64,000 nucleotides of DNA from contig NC_081842.1 in assembly GCF_963259705.1 (NCBI RefSeq), positions 185,384,349 through 185,448,348 on the forward strand, in the 5' to 3' direction. Source of the DNA: Myotis daubentonii (taxonomy: Eukaryota; Chordata; Mammalia; Chiroptera; Vespertilionidae). Below the pieces are notes generated by a model, which saw nothing but the letters and a program-made list of their open reading frames with translations, made no database searches and had not been told where the DNA came from. The first letter of the stretch is position 1, and each line of letters opens with the position of its first letter. The translations under genes were made by a program, and so were the position numbers. Below are positions 21,476 through 32,690 of the stretch, piece by piece.

Positions 21476-22085
21476 ATAAGGAGTCAGAGGTCACAGAAGT
21501 TTGGGTGTAGATGAGAAGGCAGGTGGGACCTTTCCTGGTAGAACCTCCTTCTCCTTCTTTCCCTATTATCTCCTACCTGCATCAGTTCTTTCTTCCCTGC
21601 AGCTGGGTTATAATATCACCAACATGCAGGTCCAGGCCTACTCCTTTCTGAGCCCCAAGCTCAGCTTTTAGTGGAAGGGGCATAGAACTGTCTGCCTTGG
21701 TCACACCCTATGGCTGAGGTCCCTGCCTCTCCTCACCATGCTATAAGTGAATGTTGTCATTGCTCTGACCATTGGGCAAACGACCCCATTCTGTGGGCAG
21801 GCCCAGGTCTCTCGTGAGAGCCCCCTTCCATTTCTCTGTTGTAATAAGCTGGGCTAAGCTCTTTCCCTGGATGGGCAGGAAGCAGGCCTCTCTTTGCTAT
21901 TGCCTGCACCTACACAGCCCTCCCCTCTCCCTGGGCCACTCCTCTGACAGGCTGCTTCTCCCTCTCTGCTAAAGCAGCTCCTGGCTCAGCCAGAACCTGG
22001 GACACCCCTCAGGAGGGGGCAGAGGTTGCTTCAACAGAAATAAGAGAACAGTCTATTCCTTGTCAAAGGAAACCATTATAATTTA
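21476..22085. other. unique DNA
   Basis: No gene or repeat recognised. Confidence 0.4.
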
Positions 22086-22447
22086 CCAGAGGCCTGGTGC
22101 ACAAAATCTATGCATGGGTGGGGTCCCTAGGCCTGGCTGGCGATCAGGGACTATTGGGGCTGTCTTCCCCAGCCCCGATGGGGACCAGGCCAGCCAGGGC
22201 CTTTTGGCTGCCAGACAGGGCTTGTCAGATGAGAGGAGGGCCGGGGGGAGGGACCGGGGGAGGTTGGCTGTGGGAGGTTTGCCATGGGAGGTTGGCTGTG
22301 GGAGTGCACTGACCATCAGGGGGCAGCTCCTGTGTTGAGCATCTGCCCCCTGGTGGTCAGTGTGCATCATAGTGACTGGTCGACCGGTTGTTTCGGTCCT
22401 TCTGGTTATTTGGTCATAGCAGTTGCTTAGGCTTTTATATATATAGA
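22086..22447 (-). mobile_element. HeliBat-type non-autonomous Helitron E
   Basis: On the plus strand it begins CCAGAGGCCTGGTGCAC (CTGG end on the minus strand) and ends AAGCAACTGC-complement then TTTTATATATATAGA (minus-strand start TCTATATATATAAAAG). The interior has GGTCGACCGG and an imperfect inverted pair of CTCF-like motifs. Confidence 0.88.
22306..22365. promoter_or_regulatory. inverted pair of CTCF-like motifs inside Helitron E
   Basis: Left arm TGACCATCAGGGGGCAG (to 22326); right arm, read on the minus strand, TGACCACCAGGGGGCAGATG (22341-22360). The arms are 1 mismatch and 2 indel bases from perfect, with a 16-nt spacer. The right arm is the better consensus match. Binding is not shown. 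Confidence 0.6.
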
Positions 22448-22749
22448 TGGTTCACCTTCACTGGGAGAGATTGTGTTTTCAACTTGCACTAGCTCAGTAA
22501 GTGAATGGGCACACAGATAAGAACCTTTGCTTCTGCCAGGGCCTGGCTCACAACCTGGGATTTGAACTTTAGCAACAATCTTATCAACCTCTAGCTACAA
22601 AGGTAGTGAGGGTCAGCGGGGAGGGGCACGTGGAACCCTGTCCTCTCCGCATAGAAGACCCTCCCCTTCTGTTCTATTTGACAAGCTGGAGCTCCCAAGA
22701 CACTTCGTCCAGAATGCCTTCCTTCATTCCTCCAGAGTTAGCTGCTACT

Positions 22750-22855
22750 TCCTCCATGCCTGTTTCCTCATCTGGAAAAGGCACATGCCTATTCACAGGG
22801 CCACACTGAGGATTAAATGAGGTGCTTCTTATACATACCATACTCAGACCGGGGC
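22750..22855 (+). mobile_element. MIR SINE
   Basis: TGTTTCCTCATCTGGAAAAG followed by CTGAGGATTAAATGAGGTGC. Confidence 0.7.
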
Positions 22856-23116
22856 CCCGCCCTGGTGAGCACCCAGCTCTATGAGCTGTTCTCTTGGGTG
22901 TGTGTGGGTGTTGGGTTGGGACGGCTTGCTAGGATTTCAGTCTTCATGGTGATGCACTGACCTTCTGGGGGAAAGACCATGAAAGAAAACTTTATGTAGC
23001 TTCAGAAACCCATATTAAGGACTGGACCAAAGGGGGACCTTGACTGTCCCCGGACTCCGGGAAGGGTGTCCAGAAGCGGCAGGAGGCGGGCTCAGTCACC
23101 TGTCCTCAGTGGAGGG
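22856..23116. other. unique DNA upstream of the retrocopy's 3' end
   Basis: Nothing recognised. Confidence 0.4.
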
Positions 23117-23530
23117 AAGTATAATATCCATTTTATTTTTCCCAGAGAACGTTCCTCAGTCCTTAAGGACTTAGCTCTTTACATGGGGTTTGGTGGCTGT
23201 TGTGGGGCAGCACCCACAGGTCTAAATCGGGGAGGGGGTGTTGGGCCCTCCTGGGTGTCACCGGAACGATTCCTGAGTCCTTGCTGTGAGTGGCACAGCT
23301 CACACAGTAAGTGGGTTCACATATAGCTTGGGAAGCACATAGACGTCAAAGACACTTTGGAAATGTCTCCAATGGCTGAGGTCTCTGCTAGGTTTCGAAT
23401 GACAAACTTCGTAATGGCCTTGTCCTTGGGCACACATTGGGTGAGGTTGGTGCAGCAAGTAGGCTGCACAAGGCCGCGGACTTTTTTGGCACATGGTTCC
23501 TTCTTTTCTTCGTCATCTTGGAAGCGAGGA
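23117..23530 (-). pseudogene. RPS26P: RPS26 processed pseudogene (ribosomal protein eS26)
   Basis: A minus-strand, intron-free copy of the 40S ribosomal protein S26 mRNA. The start codon equivalent is at 23516, with MTKKRRN preserved. The frame then shifts, and VPKDKAI.KFVIRN and YVLPKLYV appear in two different frames, about where the 115-residue parent has them. I count about 4-bp deletions near codon 9 and near the middle and single-base losses later, with premature stops (a TGA soon after the second block). The parent stop position corresponds to 23179-23181. The 3'UTR follows with AATAAAATGG at 23131-23137, and the copy ends at about 23117. A poly-A tail and target duplications are not obvious. 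It cannot make S26; the working gene must lie elsewhere. Identification is firm; the 5' edge is approximate. Confidence 0.95.
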
Positions 23531-23659
23531 ACCGAGAGGGAAACACTTCTGAACAGGGACCCTGAAAAATCTTCCAGCAAACATCTGTCCCCGGGTCCTA
23601 AAGAGAACAGCACAGGTGCTCAGTGGAAACCTGTAAATGAGAACTGGGGCAACCTGGTG

Positions 23660-23775
23660 CCCAGATAGTTCACGCCTAGAGAAGCTGAAGTTAAGAGAGG
23701 GTTAGTTTCCTCCCCACGGCCACACAGCCATTAACTGTCCGAGCTGAGGTGGGATTGGCAGTCTCCTGGTCTTTC
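23660..23775 (-). mobile_element. MIR SINE
   Basis: GCCACACAGCCATTAACTG preceded by AAGTTAAGAGAGGG. Confidence 0.7.
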
Positions 23776-24750
23776 CCTTAGTCTGGCCCAGGGCCCACAT
23801 GGATGAGGGCAGCAGCTACAGAGGCAGAGAATTTGAGTGGTCTCCTCGCTGGCAGGGTTGGTGAGGGCAGCTGGACAGCTCTGGATGCCCCTGAGCAGAA
23901 ATCATAGCCTCCCCAGGGACCACGAGAAGGAGGCTGGGGTCTCACGGACTCACCATTGCCCTGTTCCCTGATGGCCGTCCCTCCAGCTGGTTGGCAGGGC
24001 CGTCAGCAACATCACATGTGATGCCTGCTCCCTGCAGATTAGCGCTTGTTTGCAAGGGCCCTGTGCACTGTGCATTCGCTCCGTGTAAATAACACAACAA
24101 AAAGGCAGGCTCTGTCACCGTGCAAACCTGAAGTCCCTGTGCGACTCCTCTGAACCTTGGAGCAGGAGGCTTCCAACGGCAAGGTATTTGGATTCTAGTG
24201 GATTCCACCTGAGCCGCCATCTAAATAGCAAACACCTTTGCAGCTGCATAAACTCCTTCCCATGTCGGGTGGGTGGCCCGGGAGAGAAGGCAAGCTGGGC
24301 GGAGGTGGGCCTGACGTGCTGTTATGATTAGAATGTGGGGAAGGCTTCAGGAACCGGAGAGAGGTTTCTCAGGTTGGATAGAATCTCAAAGAATAGAAAG
24401 GGGCTGAAAGAGGTGATGATTCTTTAATGGCAGAGCCTGAGGCAGAAGGCTAAACGGTTTGTCGCCTTTTAAACCTGAGTTTTATAGGGATGACATTTAG
24501 TATCCCTCTTGGTGTCACCCTTATGGCGGCCTCCAGGAATGGAGCTCACAAGAGTCCGCCCTGGAGTCTCAGCGAATCCCTGGCCAGCGAGTCTGTGGTA
24601 ATTCGCTCGAACACCTGTGTATGAGAGGTGGCCTAAGTGTCACAGAGCTGAGAATATATGGGAATTCTTTCCTTGTGGCTGCTGCAAAGTTAGAAGACGT
24701 GGGCACCTGTTTCCCCCTGAGACACAACCAGGCTGGTCTCACGTCTGCCA
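23776..24750. other. unique DNA
   Basis: No gene recognised. Minus-strand frames at 23942-24220 and 24569-24751 have no domain. Confidence 0.4.
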
Positions 24751-24910
24751 CTTTTGACTGTGAGGCTGGGAGAATCCTTTCACCTCTCTGAGCTTTGGTT
24801 TTTTTTATCAGGGAGCAGGTAGAAACCCCTGCCTTATAGGCCTGCCATGAACTAAGGAAAGGAAAGTTCCAGCAACCAATCGATGCCCAATAAATGCTGT
24901 TCTTATCCCC
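24751..24910 (+). mobile_element. MIR SINE
   Basis: AATCCTTTCACCTCTCTGAG and CCAATAAATGCTGTTCTTA. Confidence 0.75.
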
Positions 24911-24963
24911 TCCGGTGACAGCTGGGTTTAACCTAGCTTTGGTTGGCTGTATTTCTGTGTTTC

Positions 24964-24968
<5 letters not shown>

Positions 24969-25015
<47 letters not shown>
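24969..25015. repeat. (GT)n microsatellite
   Basis: About 23 GT units without interruption. Confidence 0.98.
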
Positions 25016-25016
<1 letters not shown>

Positions 25017-25423
25017 TTAGAAGCCAGGCTGAGCAGAACAAAGATATTCTAGGGGTGAGAATATGGTGAGTCTGTTTTCTACCAAGCATCTGGCATTTCT
25101 GAAGTCTGGAATGTTGTGTTACAGACGTTCTCTTGACACAAGTAATTCTTCAGCTATAGATTAAAACCTGAAGGGCTCGGTCCCTGCTCCCTGATCCTCG
25201 GCTCACAGTGGGTCCTTTGTAGCTACGTGTGGTGGAATGCTGGCCAAGGAAGAGACAATCCGTGCCCATCCTCCTCCAGGGACTTCATATCTGAGCTCCA
25301 TGCAGGCAACATGTATTGGCCTCCAACCCTTGGAAGTGGCTGAGCAAATACTGAAACACTTAGACGTCGGTTGGAGTGCCCTTTGGTCTCTTCAAGTAAA
25401 GGTTCTACTCAACATACTAGGCC

Positions 25424-25635
25424 CAGAGGTCGGCAAACTCATTAGTCAACAGAGCCAAGTATCAACAGTACAACGATTAAAATTTTTTTTGAGAGCCAAA
25501 TTTTTTAAACTTAAACTATATAGGTAGGTACATTGTTATGAACTTAATTAGGGTGCTCCTAAGGCGTGGGAAAAGCCACACTCAAGGGGCCAAAGAGCCG
25601 CACGTGGCTCGCGAGCCACAGTTTGCCGACCACGG
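25424..25635 (+). mobile_element. non-autonomous hAT element (nhAT), copy 1
   Basis: Ends CAGAGGTCGGCAAACTC and GTTTGCCGACCACGG are near-perfect inverted repeats. The interior has GAGCCGCACGTGGCTCGCG. Target flanks share only CTAGG. A second, opposite-strand copy is at 45089-45300. Confidence 0.9.
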
Positions 25636-25639
25636 TGCT

Positions 25640-26120
25640 AGGGGAACACCTAGCAGAGAGGGACTAATGGTCTGGGAGTTGGGAAGGCTTCACAGAGGAG
25701 GTGACATTTGAGCTGGGCCTTGAAGACACACAGGAGTTCTCCAAAAGGAGAAAGAGAAAAACAGTGCTGCTGGCAAACTGCATGCGAAGCCCAAAGGCAT
25801 CCAAGGTGAGCTTCAGTCACCACCTGTGACACCTGGAGTGTTGGACAGCAGCTCCGTGGCCGGCCCGTGGCAGCTGGTGCTTCCCAGGGACAGAGTCCTG
25901 CCGCCGAGCTGCAGCTGGGGATGCTGCACCTCATGATTACATTCGTTAGCATTTACTTAGCCCTTAGTGTGTGCCTGTCACTAGAGAGGCTTTACACACA
26001 TTCACTCCTGTCGTCTCCATCAAGCTTATGAGGGAGCTGCTATTTATCCCCACGTTAGAGATGGGGAAACGGATGCCCACAGAGGCTAAGTAACGTATCG
26101 AAGGTCCCGTAGCTAAAGGT
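25640..26120. mobile_element. L2/MIR remnants
   Basis: 25675-25730 (CTTCACAGAGGAGGTGACAT, TTTGAGCTGGGCCTTGAAG) is L2-like. 25945-26115 is an antisense MIR/MIR3 (GTTAGAGATGGGGAAACG, AGAGGCTAAGTAACG). Confidence 0.6.
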
Positions 26121-26628
26121 GACAAGCACCCCTCATCCCTGTCCTCTGTTTCGGTGCACTGTCGTTTGGTGTCTCCATGGGAGCGGTGTGCTGCCCACAG
26201 ATTTATTATATGATAAGGTCAGGATGAGACAGTATTTTGAAAACCATTGTTCAGCTGGAGATAGGGAGGGGAAGGAAGAAGAAACTGCAGGCGATGACAA
26301 GATGGAAAATTAGAGGTGGCTAAAATTAAGTGATATTACTCACACACCACAGACCTACTCCCACACCTGCTTTTCATCCCGTCTCCTTCCTTTCCCCTCC
26401 CCTCTGCAGTTTAGGGCTGGAACAGGTTGCTGGTGATAAGAAACCGAGAGAATTACAGTGTCCAGAGTGGTGTCCCTGCCGGCACTCATCTGGGAGACAA
26501 CTCCCTGGCGCAGGAGCCACTTTAATTTCTGCCTCTCTCCTCTGTCATTCTCTGCTGAGGCTTGACTTTAAATTAAAAATGTCCCCTCACTTGTTGAAGG
26601 CCCAGGAAGTTTGTCAAGAGTGGGGGTG
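26121..26628. other. unique DNA
   Basis: No gene recognised. Confidence 0.4.
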
Positions 26629-26790
26629 GCTGTAGAATGGAGGGGGAGTAAAGGAGGAGAAAGTGGGAAGGAGAGGGAGTGGGAAAGAGAAGGGGATGTG
26701 GGGCCAGAGAAGGGAATGGAGGCTGGGGAAGGGGAGGAAGAGTAAATAGAAAGGAAGAGAGGGAGAGTGGAGAGGGAAGGAGATGTCAGA
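26629..26790. repeat. polypurine tract
   Basis: About 160 bases almost entirely G and A on the plus strand (GGAGGAGAAAGTGGGAAGGA and similar). A single-stranded or triplex-prone candidate. Confidence 0.9.
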
Positions 26791-26856
26791 TGGTGCCCTG
26801 GGACCCTCTTCTCCCTGCCTCTCTGCCTACCTCTGCGGTTAAGAAGGCAGGGATTG

Positions 26857-27084
26857 CCAAAACCGGTTTGGCTCAGTGGATAGAGCATCAGCCTGCGGAC
26901 TAAAGGGTCCCAGGTTCGATTCCGGTCAAGGGCATGTACCTGGGTTGCGGGCACATCCCCAGTAGGAGATGTGCAGGAGGCAGCTGATCGATGTTTCTTT
27001 CTCATCGATGTTTCTAACTCTCTATCTCTCTCCCTTCCTCTCTGTAAAAAATCAATAAAATATATTTAAAAAAAAAAAGAAAAA
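26857..27084 (+). mobile_element. Ves SINE
   Basis: GGCTCAGTGGATAGAGCATC and GGTTCGATTCCGGTCAAGG boxes are intact. Target duplications AAGAAGGCAGGGATTG at 26841-26856 and AAGAAGGCGGGGATTG at 27085-27100. Confidence 0.96.
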
Positions 27085-27329
27085 AAGAAGGCGGGGATTG
27101 TCCTTCTGGTCCACAAACCTCATGCCCAGGGGAAGGCCTGGTATGGGGCCCTGGGAATCCACTCATGTGGTCCGAGCAGAGTAGGCGCTCAGCCATGGTG
27201 CTGGAGTGAACTGAATGGGCATGCTCACGGGAAGGGGCTGGGGTAGCCATCGGTGACTGTGTGTGAGGCTCACTCTCAGACTCGAGAGGGGGGGTGGCTC
27301 CAGGGTGGGGTGGGGGGTGCTGGGTGGTG

Positions 27330-27640
27330 GACTCCAGTAGACTTGTGTTCAGATCCCAGCTTCTGCCACTCTCCAGCTGTGTGACCTGGGTAAGTCACCA
27401 AACCATTCTGGGCCTCAGTTTCCTTGAGGATTGCTTTGGAGTTGACGTGACATAAATTATACAAAGTACTTGGCTCATACAAGTCCCATCCGTTGTCTGT
27501 ACTGACTATTAACTAGTTGTGCGACTCTGGACAGACATATCATGCCACTTCTTCAAACCTCAGTTTCTTGATCTGTAAAATGGGAGAAATGATGAACTGC
27601 CTCTTGTGCCTACTTCACAAGGTCAAGGATGAGAGGCCAC
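27330..27640 (+). mobile_element. two MIR SINEs in a row
   Basis: First CAGCTGTGTGACCTGGGTAA with GGCCTCAGTTTCC. Second GTGCGACTCTGGACAG with CTCAGTTTCTTGATCTGTAA. Confidence 0.8.
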
Positions 27641-27899
27641 AGGAGTACTTTAAAATCTATAAAAACTAGGAAGAACTGAACTGATGGGAGAAATCATTGG
27701 GGTACTGGTTGTGCTGCTTTTATCTGAGTGCTGGGGTTGCAGAGCCGCAGGGCTGGCCTGAATCTCGCATGACTGTCTTTGGAGAACAGTGCGATTACTC
27801 CGTGGCAAGGGAGGCTTATGGGGTGCTGTCATAGTCTGTATGTTGATCTGGGAGCTGGTAACACAGATGGTGAGCCTTGTAACAATTCATACATATTTT
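27641..27899. other. unique DNA
   Basis: Nothing recognised. Confidence 0.4.
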
Positions 27900-28345
27900 T
27901 GATTAGTGCACTTTCTATATATATTTTTGAATTTAAATCTTTATTGTTGAAAGTATTACAGATGTAATTGCCCACCTCCACTCAGTTCCCACCCCGCCTC
28001 AGGCCTTCACCACCCTATTGTCTGTGTCCCTAGATAATGCATATAAATTCTTTGGTTAATAGCTTCCCGCCCTCACTCCCAACCCCCAACCCCCTTCCCT
28101 CTGAGATTCCCTCAGTCTGTTCCATGTTTCCATGCCTCTGGTTCTATTTAACTCATTTGTTTATTTTGTTCATAGATTCCTTACTCATTTATTTTGATTT
28201 TTAGATTCAAGTGTTGATAGATATATGTATTTATTGCTATTCTATTGTTCATATAGTTTTAATCTTTTTTCCTTTTCTTCTTCTTCCTTCTTCTTCTTCT
28301 TTTTTCTGTCATCTTCTTCTTTAAAAAAATCCCTTCAACATTTCA
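27900..28345 (-). mobile_element. bat L1 3'UTR, antisense
   Basis: TTATTGTTGAAAGTATTACA is the reverse complement of the bat L1 terminus (TAATACTTTCAACAATAAAG) seen in sense at 62970-62985. Then GGCCTTCACCACCCTATTG and a TTC-rich run. Confidence 0.75.
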
Positions 28346-28431
28346 TGTAATCACTGACTTGGTGGTGATTAAATCCTTCTTCATGTTTTTTATACAGTAA
28401 TAAAAAGATACTTGTGTGCTGATTGCATTTT

Positions 28432-28649
28432 TTAAAAAAATATATTTTATTGACTTTTCACAGAAAGGAAGGGCGAGGGACAGAAAGCTAGAAACATGGA
28501 TGAGAGAGAAACATCGATCAGCCGCCTCCTGCACACCCCCCACTGGAGATGTGCCCGCAACCAAGGCACATGCCCTTGACCGGGATCGAACCTGGGACCC
28601 TTCAGTCCGCAGGCCGACGCTCCATCCACTGAGCCAAACCAGTCAGGGC
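28432..28649 (-). mobile_element. Ves SINE
   Basis: Complement of the A/B boxes (GACCGGGATCGAACC; CACTGAGCCAAACCAGTCAG). Exact target duplications GCTGATTGCATTTT at 28418-28431 and 28650-28663. Confidence 0.96.
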
Positions 28650-28737
28650 GCTGATTGCATTTTAATACCAATAAATTGTTAAAATTTTAATGTAGGTTAA
28701 TTTATTTGTTTAACAGAAAAAAATTCTTATGTTTTAA

Positions 28738-28885
28738 AGTGCGGATTGTGGGCTTGATCTCCTGTTGGAGGTGTGCAGGAAGCAGCCAATTCATGTGTCA
28801 TTATTACATTGATTTTTTTCTCTCTCTCCCTCTCTCTTCCCCCTTCTCTAGAAATTAATAAAAATATTTTAAAAAATTTTTTAAA
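28738..28885 (+). mobile_element. 5'-truncated Ves SINE
   Basis: Starts mid-body (GTGTGCAGGAAGCAGCCAAT) and runs through the CT-rich and A-rich end. Confidence 0.7.
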
Positions 28886-29690
28886 AATCATATGATTATC
28901 TCAATAGACATAGAAAAAGTATAGAAGACATGTACCTTAACATAACAATGGCTATGTATGATGACCCCTCAGCTAACATCATACTCAATGGTGAAAGGTT
29001 GAAAGCTTTTCCTCTAAGATCAGGAACAAGACAAAGGTGACACTCTCACCATTCCTATTCAACATAGTATTAGAAATCCTAGTCACAGCAATCAGACAGG
29101 AAAAAGAAATCAAAGGCATCCATCTATAATGGGATATTATTAAACCTTAAAGAGGAAATTCTGCCATTTGTGATAATTGGCAGGTGATGGAACTGTTAAG
29201 ATATAACAACTGACACGGTGACTTGGAGGGTTTTATGCTAAGTGAAATAAACAAGACAGAGAAAAACAAATACTGCATCATATCTCTTATATGTGGAACC
29301 TACAAAAAAGTTGAAATCAAAGAAACAGAGAGTAGAATGATGGTTGTCAGGGGCTAGGGGTGGAGGAAATAAGTAGAGGTTGGTAAAAGGGTACAAATTT
29401 TTAGTTAGAAGATGAACGAGGTCTGAGGATCTAATGTATAATATGGTGATTATAGTTGATAACACTGTATTGTACAATTGAAATTTTCTAAGAGAGTAGA
29501 ACTTAAGTGTTCTTACCTCCTAAAAGATGATGTGATGTGATGAATGTGAGGTGATGGGTATGTTAATTAACTAGATGGGGGCAATCTTTTCACAATGTAT
29601 TCATATATCAAATCATTATGTTGTATGTAGACTTTAAATATATTAAAATTTTATTGGTCATTTATACTTTAATAAAGCAAAAAAATCTTA
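28886..29690 (+). mobile_element. L1 ORF2 fragments plus 3'UTR
   Basis: ORF2 wording ACATCATACTCAATGGTGAA and AAGATCAGGAACAAGACAAA, then a jump at about 29110 to 3'UTR phrases (TATGTGGAACCTACAAAAAA; TGGTTGTCAGGGGCTAGGG). Frames are broken. Confidence 0.85.
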
Positions 29691-29764
29691 AAAAATTTAA
29701 ATAAAACGACAATAGATGTGAAGTACCTAGAACCATTTTGGGCTCAAAAACATTAGTTAGAAGA

Positions 29765-29895
29765 GGGTTCGGTGTAGTGGTGGAAAGCTTAAGCTCTGTA
29801 GCCAGACTTCCTGGGGTCAGTTCTGGCTTTGCCCGGTATAACCTTGGGCAAGATACTGATCCTCTCTAGATGCCTCTCTAGTTTAACCTGAGACA
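29765..29895 (+). mobile_element. MIR SINE
   Basis: GTGGTGGAAAGCTTAAGCTC then AACCTTGGGCAAGATACTG. Confidence 0.75.
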
Positions 29896-30074
29896 CTACA
29901 GACTGGGGATGCCAAGGCTTAGGACCTGCAAGACAATACCCACCCACCTACCATGCCCCTGGCTGCGCTGCTCTGAAGGGAGACAGGGACTCTACTTTGT
30001 TCCTCATGTCACTGGCTCAAGGGCAGAGGAAAGAGAAGCAGGTCGAGGAGGGGAAGAAAACAAAAAACATTTAT

Positions 30075-30545
30075 TGAGACCTACTGTTTCATATTTATTC
30101 ATTTATTCAACAAAAATTTAATTGCACACCTATTGTACTCTAGGGGGCGCTCTCATCACAAACAAGACAGGAGGCCCTCAGGAGCCTACATCTTATGGGG
30201 AAGACAGACAACAGGCAAGTGCCGATGAACAGGTAACCTCAGACTCTGGCTTCAGCCTGGAGATGAGTGGGATGCTAAGATGAAGGAACTGGAACACCTC
30301 CTTGGGTAGTAAGGAAAGGCATCCCTGAGAAGGTCACACCTGAGCTCTGAAGGGCACAAGAAGAAGCCAGCCATGTGAAGGTCTGGGGCCCAGGACTTGG
30401 TTACATTATTTCATGTAATCCACACAATAGCCCCAGGTATAATTATTCCTCTTTAATAGATAATGGAACTGAGGCTGCAACTCCCTGGGGAAATGGTAGA
30501 GATAGATTGAGCCCAAGTCATTAGACACAAAGTATCCTTTGGGTA
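30075..30545. mobile_element. L2/MIR cluster
   Basis: 30090-30260 L2-like (TTCAACAAAAATTTAATTGC); 30405-30530 antisense MIR (GATAATGGAACTGAGGCTG). Confidence 0.6.
30134..30154 (+). promoter_or_regulatory. CTCF-like motif
   Basis: The core CTAGGGGGCGCTCT sits in an L2-like stretch. Sequence match only. Confidence 0.4.
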
Positions 30546-30654
30546 ATGTTTTTGTGAAAAGAAAATAAAGGTAAAAGACCAACATTTTATCTCATAAAAA
30601 GAAAAAATTAAATTGGCTTGTGAAGGATGCAGTCTTTAAAAAAAAAAAAATCCT

Positions 30655-30825
30655 CACCTGGTGACATTCTTATTGTTTTAAGAGAGAGAGGAAAGGAGGT
30701 GGGGGTGTGTGAGAGAAAGAAACATTGATTGGTTGCCTCCCATACTCACCCCGACTGGGAATTGAACTCTCAACTTTTCAGGATGCAGGATGACGCTCCA
30801 ATCAGCTGAGCCATTGGCCAGGGCA
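30655..30825 (-). mobile_element. diverged bat tRNA-derived SINE
   Basis: Antisense head ending CAGCTGAGCCATTGGCCAGG, with CAATTCCCAGTCGGGG complement in the body. More diverged than the other Ves copies; probably an older subfamily. Confidence 0.75.
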
Positions 30826-31309
30826 AATGATGTAAACACAACTCCCTCCTTTGGAGGATCCTCAAGGCAGATTTCTCCCTTCCACATCATCGCCGGGGCC
30901 AGCTTCTCAGTCTGGAACACCTTTGCTTCTCTGTGCTCATCCGTATCCTCCCGTTTCTCAGGGCCCAACTCCAGCTTCACTCCACGGAAACCTCCCCGAG
31001 GACTCCAGGCCTCCCCCCTCCCCTATATCCAGGGAACACCTTCCAGAGAGGGAAAGGGTTCTGCCGGGGGTAACCAGCTGCAAAGGGGTGTCACTATCAG
31101 GAGGCTGGGCTCAAATCCAGCTCTCCTCGTGACGCCTTCTCTCTCCTTCATGGGCACACCCCTGCCCTGGCTCCCTTCACCCCGTGCCCGTGGGCAGCTG
31201 TGTCCTGCCTTCTGCAGGCTGTGGTTCCCGCCCCTCCCTCACCCTGCTGCTCAGATTTTCATCTGGGAGGAAAGGGTGTTTTCTCTCACAGAGATGACTC
31301 CATTCCTGT
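30826..31309. other. unique DNA
   Basis: A 175-codon plus-strand frame starts inside the SINE and runs through here. It lacks any domain and overlaps other frames, so I do not call it a gene. A MIR-like piece lies near 31090-31140. Confidence 0.35.
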
Positions 31310-31440
31310 GGCCATAGATTGCTCCTGATGCCTAATTATTGTACATCATCGCGCCATAGGATGATGATTAGAGGTGTCACTGTCTCAAATTTGTGCTCAT
31401 AAAATACCTGCTCTTTTTGTTTTCCTCCTCTGCATATGTC
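31310..31440. promoter_or_regulatory. candidate conserved noncoding element
   Basis: Repeat-free, with CCTAATTATTG, GATGATGATTAGAGG and CATAAAATACC. Inference from composition and motifs only. Confidence 0.25.
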
Positions 31441-31679
31441 TGGGAGAAAAGACGAGCAGATTTATTCCAGCTTCTCAGAGGAACTTAAAAGCACAGGAAC
31501 AGAAGAATTTTAGAGGTGGGTGGTTTTAAAAATACCCTGCAGAGGCAGGAGGCCCCAGTCCTGCTGATTTTGTGTGGCCTGGGGAGGAAACGAAGACCTT
31601 GGTGAAGATGTTGGCTCCTAACCTGCATTTTTCTGCCTTGGTTGTCCTGGCAAACCCCCTCCTCCATCCTTTCTCCCTG

Positions 31680-31698
31680 CCCCCCCCCCCCCCCCCCG
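31680..31698. repeat. C homopolymer
   Basis: An almost pure run of about 17 C. Confidence 0.95.
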
Positions 31699-31774
31699 CG
31701 TCTCCTTATCCCATCCCTGCTCTCCTAGTGGGCTTCTCCAAGGAAGCATCGGAATGCGATGGAAAAGGTTCCCA

Positions 31775-31960
31775 TTCTAATGTCACTCGGACTCGGGTTA
31801 AAGTCTTGCTTCTTCAGCTCACCAGGCCTGTGACCTTGGGTAAGTTATGCCATCTCTGGAGTCTTGACGCCACCACATGTAAAATGGGGAAAAGCAAACT
31901 CTACCTCTACCTCACACGGCAGCTATGACTCAAAAGAGGGGCTCAACAAATGTTTTCTGC
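31775..31960 (+). mobile_element. MIR SINE
   Basis: GTGACCTTGGGTAAGTTATG, then CACATGTAAAATGGGGAAAA. Confidence 0.8.
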
Positions 31961-32690
31961 GTTTCCTTCCCTCGGAGAGTTCTCCTGCCTGCTCTCCCTA
32001 AGGTGGCCCTGGAGAAAGAACCACTCCTTTCCCAAGTAACATTCCCCTCACAAGCGCAGGCTGCAACCAGGAGCCAGTAGGAAAGCAATCGGGTTGAACT
32101 GGTTGGCATTAGGGGAGAGGCACTGGTATCCCTTTAGCTCTCCCAGTGGCAGGAGTAAGGACATTTGGAAAGAGCAATCTTGTTTATCTGTGGGAGGAGC
32201 CTGTTCCCCCACCCTCCCTGCACACAAGCTCTCTGCTAGTGGCTTCCCGGCCCTTGTCCACCTCTCATGGGGGTGTGTTGTCTGCCTCCTGAGGCTCATG
32301 CTGGGCCCCAGCTCTCATAACAATATTTCCTCTGAATTACAGGACTGTTTTTTTTTTTCAACCAAGATACTTGACTTAGGAATCCAAACCAACCTGCAGG
32401 GGATTCCCAGCCTTAGATGGGGGACTTGAGGACTTCTAGGTGGGGATAAAGAGGACGGCTTTCCCCATATCACCTCTGCCTGGCAAACACCTCACCTCTC
32501 AGGCTCAGCCCAGAAACTGCCTCATCTGAGTGCCTTCCGCAGCCCTGGCCTGAGGTACTTGTGCCCTACTCTGAGACCTGCCTCTACGTAGCACTTTTCT
32601 CAGTTGGCACAGGGTCAGTGGCTATGTATAGGTCTGGGCCACCCTCTGGCCTGGGATCCTGACTCTTAGGGCACCCACTCTTCAGGCTTG
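31961..32690. other. unique DNA
   Basis: Nothing recognised. Confidence 0.4.

Noticed and set aside
30790..31317. 175-codon plus-strand frame
   Set aside because: Starts inside a SINE, includes a MIR-like part, and has no domain.
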